Below are positions 1 to 9,134 of a stretch of DNA of 19,338 nt, one piece after another (within the stretch, counting starts at the first letter, position 1; each line of letters starts with the position of its first letter). The notes beneath the pieces are model-generated. The model did not search any database, was not told the DNA's origin, and saw only the letters and a list, made by a program, of their open reading frames with translations. The position numbers and the translations under genes were made by a program. Source of the DNA: Tieghemiomyces parasiticus (taxonomy: Eukaryota > Kickxellomycota > Dimargaritomycetes > Dimargaritales > Dimargaritaceae); assembly GCA_027575765.1 (NCBI GenBank), contig JANBPT010000909.1, positions 1 to 19,338 on the forward strand, written 5' to 3'.

Positions 1-368
1 GAGGCCATCTGAAACAGCTGACTATCGTCGTGGGTACACGCGTCGATAGTCAAGGCCGGCAGGGTGGCGATGTTCCCAACCAAGCTCGGCCCTTGGACGC
101 ACAGGCCTTCAATGTTAAACGTACCATAGAGGCCATCGTACTTGAATGGATAGGGCGCCGGGCGGAAAGTCTGCCAGACCGGATGACTGGCCACGCAGGC
201 CTCAACCGTTAGATCGGCGCCGACGTAGACATCGCCTTCGGTGACTGAGAGACAACGGCCGTGCTCGTCAATCAATTTGTTGGGCTGAAGGAGGGACTCG
301 GCGACGATAGTGGTAGGATGATAGGCGATCATCACCAGAAATGTGACTATGGGGCGCACTAAGTGCAT
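1..368 (-). CDS. Secreted ricin-B-like (beta-trefoil) protein, partial, truncated by window edge
   Basis: Seen: an open frame from an ATG at 368-366 to the window edge without a stop (122 complete codons). Residues 1-24 form a signal peptide: a short positive start (MHLVRP) followed by a hydrophobic core (IVTFLVMIAY). The mature part has repeats of the form G-x-C-L, then about 19 residues, then A-C, then a bulky-hydrophobic/FR segment. Cysteine pairs lie at C39/C58 and C90/C111, with QLFQ at 117-120 where ricin-B repeats usually carry QxW. Family knowledge: ricin-B beta-trefoils have internal disulfides spaced this way and bind carbohydrate. Inference: a secreted lectin-like protein, paralogous to the next gene on the same strand (1147-2880), with which it shares the signal peptide, cysteine spacing and FRPAP-like segment. 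A TATATAAG box lies 183 bases upstream of the ATG. Everything after residue 122 is outside the window, so any C-terminal domain is unknown. Confidence 0.72.
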   Translation of the reverse strand, partial: MHLVRPIVTFLVMIAYHPTTIVAESLLQPNKLIDEHGRCLSVTEGDVYVGADLTVEACVASHPVWQTFRPAPYPFKYDGLYGTFNIEGLCVQGPSLVGNIATLPALTIDACTHDDSQLFQMA

Positions 369-550
369 GGTGGCGAGATGATAGGTTAGTAGGGGTGGGG
401 AAATAATAAGTATAGTAATAAAGTAATGTATCCGAAAGCTCAAGAGAGATTGAATACAAGTCAACAATACGCGACTGCCTGCAGGTACCACGAAACAATG
501 GGCATTGCTTAATTGGTTCAAGGCTTTGACGCATCCCTACCCACTGCGGG

Positions 551-560
551 CTTATATATC
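551..560 (-). promoter_or_regulatory. TATA box of the left lectin-like gene
   Basis: The minus strand reads GATATATAAG here, a perfect TATATAAG core about 183 bases upstream of the ATG at 368. The same octamer precedes the paralogous gene (3144-3151) and, as TATATAAA, lies upstream of the kinase gene. Role inferred from consensus and position only. Confidence 0.5.
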
Positions 561-609
561 TCTGACATCGTAGGTCATGCGGCAACTCGGGCTGCCGCCT
601 TGAATCCAA

Positions 610-1146
610 ATACTCGTACCTACGGCTGCTTCCGTGTTTTCTGAGCCCCTTTCAGTCAAATGGTGGGGCGAAACGCCGCCGGCTCTCCTCGGTCGTACGC
701 TTTGAATCACCTACGCCCCCTATCGCGAAACCTTTAGAGCTAATCCAAACCAGAAGCACGAAGCCCCTACATATGTCCGACGTACTCCCCGTTCCCTATG
801 GATGTATCCTTGAACCCGCAGTGCGAAGCAAGGTAGTCTCTTCTACAGCGCCAATATAGTCTCCAAGTGTCCCGTGCCTGTGTCCCAAGGTTACACCCGC
901 CGGCGCCGCCAGTAGCCTCTATCCTGCTTTTACCGTGCTAGTTTGCCACCACCCTAGCTGCTGGGCTCTAGCTAATCCTAATCTGAGCACCGAGACTATC
1001 CGCATGCAGTTTATTGGTGGCTAGAGCACATGGGTAGCGCTCTTCCCTGACAACTCTATTCGCGTAGAAAGAACTTTACACTACATATACATATGCCTGC
1101 AGATGCGACCCGCCTAAGGGGAATGAAATGGGAGGCGACTGGAACA
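610..1146. other. Intergenic region between the tandem lectin-like genes
   Basis: No gene was recognised on either strand. The interval holds the presumed 3' end of the downstream-reading gene at 1147-2880 (a poly(A)-signal candidate at 1010-1015) and sequence upstream of the left gene's promoter. Short open frames here lack codon bias or recognisable motifs. Confidence 0.5.
1010..1015 (-). terminator. Candidate poly(A) signal AATAAA
   Basis: TTTATT on the plus strand reads AATAAA on the minus strand, 132 bases past the TAG at 1149-1147 of the complete lectin-like gene. Fungal poly(A) signals are loose, so this is only a plausible site. Confidence 0.35.
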
Positions 1147-2880
1147 CTATAGATGGAAACGGCAGCCTCCCAAGCCCGTGGCTGTCTGGACTGTCGGGAG
1201 GCCCCACCCGTCCTGGGACCGGAGAAGAGCATTGAGATCGAAAAACTCACTCAACGGTTTCGAGAACAGCTCTTCATGACTCTTGCCCGGGAGGTTCACA
1301 CGGTAGTAGTACTGGCCGTCATAGTAATCGCTGCTACCAATATGTGGCTTCCATTGGGTGATGCAGCATGAACGGGCCATCTCGGGCTGGCGCGTTACCA
1401 GCTTGGAGAGCAGGACGACCATGCTGGCTTGGACCTTCTCCGGCGTACCGAAGATCTCTTCGAGAGTGCGCTGTTGGTAAATGTCAGCGTATAGCTGGTA
1501 CTGACTCTGGCCGGCGGTGTCGAAGAGACGAAGGTGGAGCTCCCATACAGCTAAAGGAAGGGGATAAAATGAACGTGATGATTGACGGATGATGGGTCAA
1601 GTAGGAGTTAGCCCGATAACTCGGGCGCGATTCTACTCCGCCATTCATTGCCCAATCGTTACATTGACCGGCCCCGTTGCAGTTAGCCAATTCAATAACC
1701 TACCTTCCACTGAGCCCTCAAAGGCATCACGTAGAATAGATCCCCATTCGGACGCCTCTGAGGGCGGCTTAGACTCGAACTTGCTAAGCTGGTTCATTGC
1801 CGCATCCTTGGCCAGTGTAATCACGAAGCCTACCTGGGGGAACGCCATGGCCAATAAAGCAGTAAACTGGTTCACAAACATATTGCGCGCGGGTACCAGG
1901 TTCTGCCAGACCTGGCGCGAAAGTTTAGTCAGGACGAACATGTCGACTGTCTGGGCGGTGGCTCCAGGCACAGCGGTGGCGTAGCTACCCTTGTAGTTCA
2001 TGAGTTTGGAAAACATGTTCCGGTTGGCCTCATCGAATTTGAGGAAGAAGGCACGGATACGTTGATCACAGTAGTTGAGGAGGTACTTATCGCCCTCGGA
2101 AAGCTGCGGGACACCCTGGCTGAGGATGGTCTTGGTGTAGGCCGCATAGTCCATACGTAGGGCGACCATAAGCTGACGGATGGTGATGCGGTCTAGTTGG
2201 GGATGGAAAAGTGAGGAGAAAGGGTAAGTACAAGTGGGGTAAGCTTTCGTTGACCTAGAGACCGCTAGTTGCAGCGGATATGGCACAGACGAATACGTCC
2301 ACGGTGTAATCATTTATTATATATATAACCTTGACCTTGGCCAAAACTTACCGTTTTGAAATTGCTCCCAAATAGAGGAATCACACACGGACCCACCTAA
2401 ACTGTTGATCAACCAATGACTCTGAGCGGCTAATGCGCAACTATTCAGACCTACACGGCCGTCCTGAGTTCCGACAACACATTGACCTCTGGCCACGGCC
2501 TTGACCATTCCCTGGCCTTGGTTCCGCATAACTTCAAAGTATTGTGTGGGTTTCTCTTGACAGTCCTCACCCGTCAAGTATCCGCCTTCGTTGGCTTCGA
2601 GACACTTATCTCCTACCAGTATCTGCACGATGGACTTGTGGTTAGGCGCCGGTCGCAGTCGGAACACGCCGGAATCGGCATATTCCTCACCGCACGCGCC
2701 GAGTCTAACTACAGTACCGCTGGCGAGAAAGGCATCATTGAGCTGCCAGCACCGATAGCCGCGGGTACTGAACTGAAGGCCCTCAACGGCTTCTCCGCGG
2801 ACAGTTAAGCCGGACAAGTGAATTGTAATGATAACCGCGCTGCCTATTAGCTGACGGCGGGTGACAGCGGACAAACCCAT
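1147..2880 (-). CDS. Secreted protein, ricin-B-like N-terminal domain plus helical C-terminal region (3 exons)
   Basis: Exons are 2880-2352, 2192-1704 and 1550-1147 (529+489+404 nt, 473 residues). All junctions are in phase (codons 177 and 340 are split), with donors GTAAGT and GTAGGT and acceptors CTAG and TTTAG. The ATG at 2880 is chosen because it starts a signal peptide (MGLSAVTRRQ, then LIGSAVIITI); the frame is open further upstream to 3051 but offers only a TTG there. Residues 40-160 form three cysteine-paired repeats (C44/C63, C93/C107, C134/C148) with QYFE and SHWL where ricin-B repeats carry QxW. Residues 178-395 look all-helical, with a hydrophobic stretch at about 281-304 (MFVNQFTALLAMAF, then VGFVITLA). 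The tail at 398-473 is tyrosine-rich with a CC pair. Family knowledge: a beta-trefoil joined to a helical domain occurs in carbohydrate-binding secreted effectors, including some membrane-active ones. The C-terminal region matches no family I can name, so no function is claimed. Confidence 0.72.
1551..1703 (-). other. Intron 2 of the lectin-like gene
   Basis: Minus-strand donor GTAGGT begins at 1703 and acceptor CCTTTAG ends at 1551; length 153 bp. Splicing joins a codon split 1+2 and restores one frame (VE, then A, then VWELHLRLFD). Without splicing the frame reaches a stop at 1645-1647 just past the donor. The acceptor is preceded by a pyrimidine-rich tract. Confidence 0.65.
2193..2351 (-). 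other. Intron 1 of the lectin-like gene
   Basis: Minus-strand donor GTAAGT begins at 2351 and acceptor CAACTAG ends at 2193; length 159 bp, with a strong pyrimidine tract just upstream of the acceptor. It separates the cysteine-rich N-terminal domain from the helical region and keeps the reading frame (codon 177 split 1+2). Unspliced reading stops at 2317-2319. Confidence 0.7.
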
Positions 2881-3143
2881 GAGGATTCCGGAAAAGCTAA
2901 CCCCCTGGTGTGGGACTGGACAAGGGTGCGTATATTCGAGGCGTTTTTGGGGAACTTGGGTTATTACAGGTACGATGGACGGTAGAATATATGGATTATG
3001 TCCGTGGCAGCCAAGGTCGGTTGGAAGTTTTGAGTTCAAGGCGGTAGTCAAATTATGCCACGATCCAAAAACCGAAAATAACAGTGGAGCCGTGTATCAG
3101 GTGAAATAAAAATCATCTAGGAGCAGATAGGGTGGGCGGTAGA

Positions 3144-3151
3144 CTTATATA
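3144..3151 (-). promoter_or_regulatory. Candidate TATA box of the complete lectin-like gene
   Basis: The minus strand reads TATATAAG, the same octamer as at 551-558, 264 bases upstream of the ATG at 2880. A weaker ATATATT at 2992-2986, about 106 bases upstream of the ATG, is an alternative. Confidence 0.4.
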
Positions 3152-3159
3152 CAGACGTT

Positions 3160-6100
3160 ACCCAAAGTATAATGATGGGCCAACGTTACCTAAAACGTTG
3201 GAGAAAAACCGTGGCCGTTATCCTACAAGGGACAACCCGAATGTGCACCTACCACCCTGGCTCTAGTAACTTGTGTCACTATTCTCCGCCCCCCCCGATG
3301 GACCCTACGGAGTGCGTGTACGGATTCGTATTTGACAGAGCCCGTGACCTAAGGTCGCCACAGCACCGGGAGCACGGTATGAAGTTTCTCGTCTTCAGCC
3401 TATATTTAACCATTCGCTGCAGACGAGAAAAGGGGGGGTGTCCTTTGTAAGGGGGTTGGTTTTAGTGAGGGATCCCCGAGCGGCCCCGATCCATTGCTTT
3501 TCCACTCCGGACAGGCTGGGTGAGAGCCGAAAAATTGTTGCGTAGTCAAGTTGATGGTAGCCCAGCTCTACGATTAGGTACATATACATGAATACAGTGG
3601 TCAACATCCCCCCCTCTTCCCTACGGTCCAGAAGAAAAGAGAAATACGTACGGCTCCTCCGTCCGATCCGTGGACCCCGACTCCACCGGTTGCCATATTG
3701 GACAACACAGAAGATCCAGGGCCTCCTCCTCCGCCCCTTCTCTTCCTACGTTCGTAGCGAGTGCTGTTCAATAGCCCGTCAGGGCATACGATCCGCCTCT
3801 TGACCTTTTTCCCCAGAACTTTATCCAATGCGCTGATGATACTTCGGCCGCAGAGGCCCATTTGATACTCATTAGCTCTTCTCCGGCTAGGAGCCACCTC
3901 GTCAGTTTTCCTTGTTGCTTAACATACCTTTTTCATCACTTTGCCATTGAACCGCTCCTTCTCTGAACAATCCGTAGTCCATGTCGGCCACTCAAATGTG
4001 ACTACCATCGTGACTTTAGCACTGTTCTGCCTCGGATTAAACCTTGAACATAAAGATAATTAGTTGCGAGAGTGACTAGATTCAAGACCAGCGTGCTATC
4101 TGGCAGACACGACAGGTCATCGGTAGTTGATTTCGTCGCCCCTATCCTGCCTGGCCCCTGAGAGTACTACAGTACAGCGAGCCAAGCAAACATGGTATGT
4201 CAAACCACACTGCAACTGAGCTAGAAAGTTATAAGGCGAATTCATTGAACATGTAGTGCCCAGTAATCCACTTCTACTCTCCGCTGACAATACTGATATA
4301 CCCTACTGCACTCACGGCTGCCACTACACTTTATGTACCTATGACTACCACTATTTTTGCTAAACCAACGACGACCAATGTCCCCCTTGACACCCATGCA
4401 CGACTCCACAGGCCTCGGACGCCCCTGGTGCATACATACCCCCATGCAACTGCGGATGTCCGGGTACATGTGCGGTCTCCCGCCACCTTCCAAGATGCTG
4501 TGACAAACAAACCTCTCGGGACCATAAATACAAATCCAAAATATGGTTAGGGTATTTAACAACCTGAATCGGTATAGAAAGTAGTATTACATGTGAGGCG
4601 GGAGAAAACGGGTAGCAAGTTAAAGTGTAAAAAGCGGGGGCGTTTATTCGAGACGCGCCATCGTCTACCATCAACTCACCAATAGACATTGTCATGGCTT
4701 GTATTTCGGCTACGTCAGGGTGACTTTGCGAATTGAACGATAATAGTGTAAACATACTCCAGGGAAATTAGAAATCAATTGTATTCTAACCTTGAAAAAA
4801 GCCGACCGTGATTTCGTATTTGGGAACTACAAGTTGAACTTGTGACTATGATGATTGCGAAGGGGGGCGGACGACTAGATAGCAGGCTGTATGTTGTAGG
4901 GAAGAACTACCCTAGAGGAAAGCTAACGGCTAATAGCCAATGAACTTAATACTAAAAAACTAAGAAGAATTGATATAAAAAGGAACGTGTTAGGCAAGGG
5001 TCTGGTTATTGTGTGACAGCTATCGTTTATTGCACAGCGACTCCGGAGGGTCATTTATACTGAAGGGGTATCCTGCATCTTTCGTAGTGGCTATGGCTTG
5101 GGCTAGAAGGGAGCCTAAAGGACGATGGTGCGAGGCGGGGCTAGCGCCAAGGCAAATATTAAGGCAGCTACCATGCTACTGCATCAGTAAAGGAAGAGTA
5201 TCGATGGAGGCGAAGCTCTAAAAGGACGGAAGTAGAGGCGCCTATCGAAACGGGGCGACATCCAACAGATCAGGAAGGTTGGCGTCGCTGGAAAAGGTTA
5301 ATCAGTTGGTGGAATAATAGATGGTAGGTAAAGAATGAGGGTGGAGGTGCCACAGCTGATCAGACCAGTGGTTTAGGACGTGACATAAATTTTTATTGTA
5401 ACTTCAACCAGCTACCCGGATCGCTTTTACGGGCATCATAGAGCTGAGCAGTAGGCCGGAAATTAATTAATAAGGAATGTTGATACATCCCGAGTAGATC
5501 GCATACCAAGTAGAGCCAAGTCGTCCCGCTTTTTACACTATAAAGGTTAGCATTATTCCAAGAGGGCACCGGTGGGAGGGAGTCACCAGTAAAATGAGAC
5601 GAGACAGTTGCCTCCCTCTAGCCTGAGCGAAGAGACTGACTAGCCTTCCGAAAAAGCTTGACATGACAACGTTTACACCTCACCCGCTGTTTAGAACAGC
5701 CTATTCTCCCTGCACTGGCGGCGAGTGTATCGGGCTGAGGGTAGCTTGCCACTAGCATCGGTTGCAATGCGAAACATGGGAAACTAAAAGGTACGGGCCA
5801 GAGCTGCGGCGTAGGTCCAAAAGAATCTAATCCCAAAACGCACCATTCCCGTTTACCAGCTCTGTCGTCACTGCGTCGATATATAAGCTATCACACCTGT
5901 CTGCTTGGTCAGTCGGGCCACAACAAATGAGTACGGCTAAGGATAGATATCACTTGGGATCCTGGCCCTCTACCGATATTACACGAGGCTACAGCGAGCG
6001 GAGGTAAATAGCCTGCACTCACACGCCTTGTATTCACCACTGCACGCTGTGTGGGAGGTTCTTGTGCCAGTATTATTATCGGGGAGGGGGTGGTTGGTAT

Positions 6101-6480
6101 AGAGCGATTCATAAGCCCAACTCACCCGCCGGCGGCTTATCGGATGACCTCTTACCTACGTAAGGCTTCAAGCAACAGCGTAAACTCACGGTGCGCCTGG
6201 CTGCCTAAATTAACCTGGGCGTGTGAATGAGCGTACAGCGTACGTGTGAGGACCACGCCGCCAGCTGGGTTTTTACTACAATTAGAGCCGGATTTTGACT
6301 CAGCGCTACCATCACAAACGTGACGAGAGGCCTGACGTCGCTGCTGGCCTGTCCTACGTCTACTCCGCCGTCGTACCATTGTTCTTCTGGCGCCATCACC
6401 GTCGTTGTGACGTATTCGGTTCGGGCTGGTGCTTAGTAGATCCTACTCGGTGATGACCATTCCCCACCAAGCGTCGTTTC
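3160..6480. other. 3.3-kb region without a recognisable gene
   Basis: Both strands were read in all frames. Open frames here are short or start only at GTG/TTG, show no G/C preference at third positions of the kind seen in the squalene synthase and kinase genes, and contain no family motif. The longest ATG frame is 131 codons on the minus strand (4755-4360), ending in low-complexity, unbiased codons. A Gly/Arg-rich minus-strand frame near 3860-3601 is also unconvincing. No tRNA box pair or transposase motif was seen. Confidence 0.5.
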
Positions 6481-6490
6481 GCTGCTTAAC

Positions 6491-6500
6491 TATATATATA
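6491..6500 (+). promoter_or_regulatory. TATA element upstream of the thioredoxin-like gene
   Basis: A TATATATATA run lies 147 bases upstream of the ATG at 6647. From 6533 to 6646 there is no ATG, so transcription starting about 35-60 bases after this element would make 6647 the first start codon. The role is inferred from position. Confidence 0.45.
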
Positions 6501-6646
6501 TTACGATGGCCCGCCGTTCATAGCCCACAATGCCCATTATACTTTCATCGTATCCCACCATTTGGCTTCTAAATACACCTACCTGGCTTGCTCACTTCCC
6601 TTTTTAACTTACGGCACACTTCTGTTCGCAACCCTTCACCACCATC

Positions 6647-6961
6647 ATGACTAATATTGCCGAGATCAAAAACCAGAGCGAGTTTGACCAATTCATCCAG
6701 ACCAACCCGCAGGCCGTTGTGCAGCTCACCAATTTGCCCAACGGTCAGCCCGACCCAACCTTGGAAGCAGCTGCTAACGATACCACGAACGTCAAGTTCG
6801 CCCGGGTCAACGTGGTGGAGCTCCCAGCCATCGCTAAACCCTTCAACCTGAATTCCTATCCGACCTACGTTCTGTACAAGAATGGTGACGCCTGGCAGGT
6901 CCCCTTGACCGATGTCACCCCCGAGGGTCTGAAGGCCATGGCCGGCGTGTTTTCGCAGTAA
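6647..6961 (+). CDS. Thioredoxin-like protein lacking the CxxC active site
   Basis: A single-exon frame of 104 residues, the normal length of a classical thioredoxin (about 105). Seen: the core strand KFARVNVVELPAIAKPFNLN (50-69), followed by SYPTYVLYKNG (70-80) with the fold's conserved cis-proline at P72, and a C-terminal helix (about 92-103). Where thioredoxins carry WCGPC after the second strand (AVVQLTN, 23-29), this protein has LPNGQPDPT and contains no cysteine at all. It cannot do dithiol-disulfide exchange. Inference: a cytosolic protein using the thioredoxin fold for binding or as a regulatory partner. No signal peptide or membrane segment. The ATG context is CACCATCATG, with a pyrimidine-rich leader. 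The gene converges with the squalene synthase gene. The fold assignment is firm; the function is unknown. Confidence 0.85.
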   Translation: MTNIAEIKNQSEFDQFIQTNPQAVVQLTNLPNGQPDPTLEAAANDTTNVKFARVNVVELPAIAKPFNLNSYPTYVLYKNGDAWQVPLTDVTPEGLKAMAGVFSQ

Positions 6962-7082
6962 AAATGAGAAGGATCTGTCCAAAGGGAGGGGGGTGCCTCG
7001 AATGTACACCTTGTCTATCCGCGACCGCGAGTGCTCCTTACACTGCCCACCGGCGTACCTTTCGTATTCGACCTAGTCGAGT

Positions 7083-7088
7083 AATAAA
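7083..7088 (+). terminator. Candidate poly(A) signal AATAAA
   Basis: AATAAA lies about 120 bases downstream of the TAA stop of the thioredoxin-like gene, inside an A/T-rich stretch between two convergent genes. Confidence 0.45.
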
Positions 7089-7354
7089 CATCTATACGGT
7101 AAAAGCCCGACCTAATCAATTTAAAGCCATTGTTCTTGTTGCGGCATCTAGGTCACACAAGCTGATACTCCTTGTGGCTTGTCAGGAGGTTCTGTAGAAA
7201 CCAATTTTAGTTCGAAACCTTTCTTGCACCAAAGGAGATTAAATACTATAGATGTTTGGGATGATATGTTTATAAAAAGAGACGAGCGGAATAGATTAAG
7301 AGGTGGGGGGATGTTATAATGCATAGCCGGGAGAAGCACGACGGGAGCCCGGCT

Positions 7355-8818
7355 CTACACGGACCCACTGGCAGCCGCTTGACTCCATTGGTAGGATAGT
7401 ATGGCAGCGCCGATGGCCAGGGCACCAAGGGCCGTTGGGGTGCAGAGTAGGGATGGTTCCGACTTATAGAATGGCTCAATCTTGGCAAGGGACTCGCCAA
7501 TCACATTGTTGATTTTGATGTAGTTCGGGTCCGTCGAGGGGTTCCGGTCGTGGATCTGATGTAGGTAATTGATGAACGTACCCCGCAGGGCGTTCAAATC
7601 ACCACTCCGCAGGATAAGCTTGACGGCCTCGCCCTTACGGATCTTGACGACGGTGCGAAACACATCGTAGTTATTGTACACCTTAGCCAGTGTGGCAATG
7701 GCCATGACCTGCGGGATGGCCACGAATCGAAACACGGTGGGATCACGCAGCCGGCCCAGATATTCAAACACGTCTGGGACGTGGCTGAGGGCGTCCATGC
7801 ACATGTGGTTGAGGCACGCTAGGGCCTGTTTGGTCTGATCCGGACGCACCAAGTCGCTCAGTTCCTTGGCATACTGACCCCAGATCTCTTTGGGCCAAAA
7901 CTGGCGCGTGTCGTGTAGATCCTCGAGGTAGTCACGTACAATGTTAGTCTTCTGGAGAAACAGGCCCAGAGAATTGGACAGCCCCTTTTCCTGGGCTAAC
8001 TCGGGATCCTCTAGGCCCGAGGCCGAGAAGAGCGAACTCAGGCCTTCGCCCACTAGACCGGCCACGTAGTGGCAGTAGAGCTCGTAATCGGCCTTGCTCG
8101 ACACCCGCTTGATGCAGAAGTCGGCCATGCCGTTGCCCATCCGCTTGCTGCTGTCAATGATGATGTCCTGGTACCTGCGGCATTACGATACGGATAAGGG
8201 AGGGAAAGGGTGGTAAAACTCTCCGAGAGTGACGAGTTAGCCATAATGCCCATGACAGGTACCAATTAAGCCGGTTGGAACCCACTGGTATGTAGAAAAG
8301 TTGGGATGGAGCAAAAAAGCATGGAACCTTGGGGTAGGTAACTGGACCTGGTAGTTCAGATACCGCCCGGGTCACTTTTGTCACCAAGCCGATAGTCACA
8401 CTTACTTTTGATCCAACTTCAGGAACTGCTCAATAACCACGGCGTACCCGACAAGTAAAGGGGCATCCTTCTCGTTCTCGCCGCTCTCGGTGAAATTCCA
8501 TCCGGGCTGGGTGAGGAAACTATGGAAGGAGCGCAGCAGGGTAACCTTGTAGTCCAGGGGGATGGTCATATCGTCCTCGATGGTATCCAGGCCGCGCAGA
8601 GCCAGGTAGTAAATGCAGACCACGTTACGCAGCTCTGGAGTGAGCTGTCGGATGACCATGGTAAACGACCGCGAGGTCATGTCCAAAAACTCGTAGCAGC
8701 GCTGGAGGCCCGGGTCGTTGGCGTCGGCCAAATCGTCTTTCGACGGAGCGTTGGAGGCCACGTACTTGATCATAGCCATCAGCTCGGTCGGGTGGCTCAG
8801 CCAGGTGAGGACGCCCAT
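7355..8818 (-). CDS. ERG9: Squalene synthase (farnesyl-diphosphate farnesyltransferase)
   Basis: Exons are 8818-8406 and 8174-7355 (413+820 nt, 410 residues, TAG stop). The enzyme condenses two farnesyl diphosphates to presqualene diphosphate and reduces this with NADPH to squalene, the first committed step of ergosterol synthesis, at the ER membrane. Seen: first aspartate-rich motif LDTIEDD (D78, D82), second motif VRDYLEDLHDTRQFWP (D219, E222, D223), YCHYVAGLVGEGLS (171-184), SRSFTMVIRQL near residue 49, and a hydrophobic C-terminal anchor (about 385-402) followed by a short tail. The length is normal for the family (about 410-450). The ATG at 8818 is chosen because it gives the family N-terminus, and no ATG precedes it on this strand for over 300 bases; the frame stays open further upstream but only with a GTG at 9199. 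The leader is pyrimidine-rich. Confidence 0.97.
8175..8405 (-). other. Intron of the squalene synthase gene
   Basis: Minus-strand donor GTAAGT begins at 8405 and acceptor CCGCAG ends at 8175; length 231 bp. Codon 138 (Lys) is split 2+1, and the spliced frame reads KLDQK then YQDIIIDSSKRMGNGM, which continues the conserved family sequence. A CTAAC branch-site candidate and a pyrimidine tract precede the acceptor. Confidence 0.93.
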
Positions 8819-9134
8819 GGTGATGTTGGAAGACAAAGGGGGGATATGAGGTTTAATGAGAAGGTGAGGGTGATGACCGAGGCGAAGGTAGAAGCAGGGG
8901 CGATGAGGGACTTGGCAAAGGTGCGCGCAAGTGGATGGGGAGGAAAGAAACAGTGCTGTAAAGCGGGAGAACTGGCGGTCAGAAGTATCTAAGGTTGGCT
9001 TGATAGGTGGAGGTCTAGGGAAGCTGGGGAGGTGCAGGTTGAAGGACAGGGTAACTAACCCCCCCCCTCCTCCCTTAGTGTTCAAAGGCTGAAGCCCTCG
9101 GAAGATACAAGGGACAAGGTGGTGGGGGGGCCAA
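8819..9134 (-). promoter_or_regulatory. Pyrimidine-rich leader/promoter of squalene synthase
   Basis: The minus strand is strongly C/T-rich and free of ATG over about 315 bases before the start codon, a typical fungal leader. No clear TATA box was found on this strand. A run of nine C on the plus strand lies at 9059-9067. The exact transcription start cannot be placed. Confidence 0.4.

Noticed and set aside
2317..3051. Extension of the lectin-like frame upstream to 3051
   Set aside because: The upstream start is TTG, not ATG, and the extension would bury the clear signal peptide that begins at the ATG at 2880.
3601..3897. Gly/Arg-rich frame on the minus strand
   Set aside because: It opens at GTG. 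The in-frame ATG product is a basic, low-complexity 86 residues with no recognisable family and no promoter signal.
4360..4755. 131-codon ATG frame on the minus strand
   Set aside because: No third-position bias, no motif, and a composition unlike the recognised genes. Kept as chance, though an unknown gene is not excluded.
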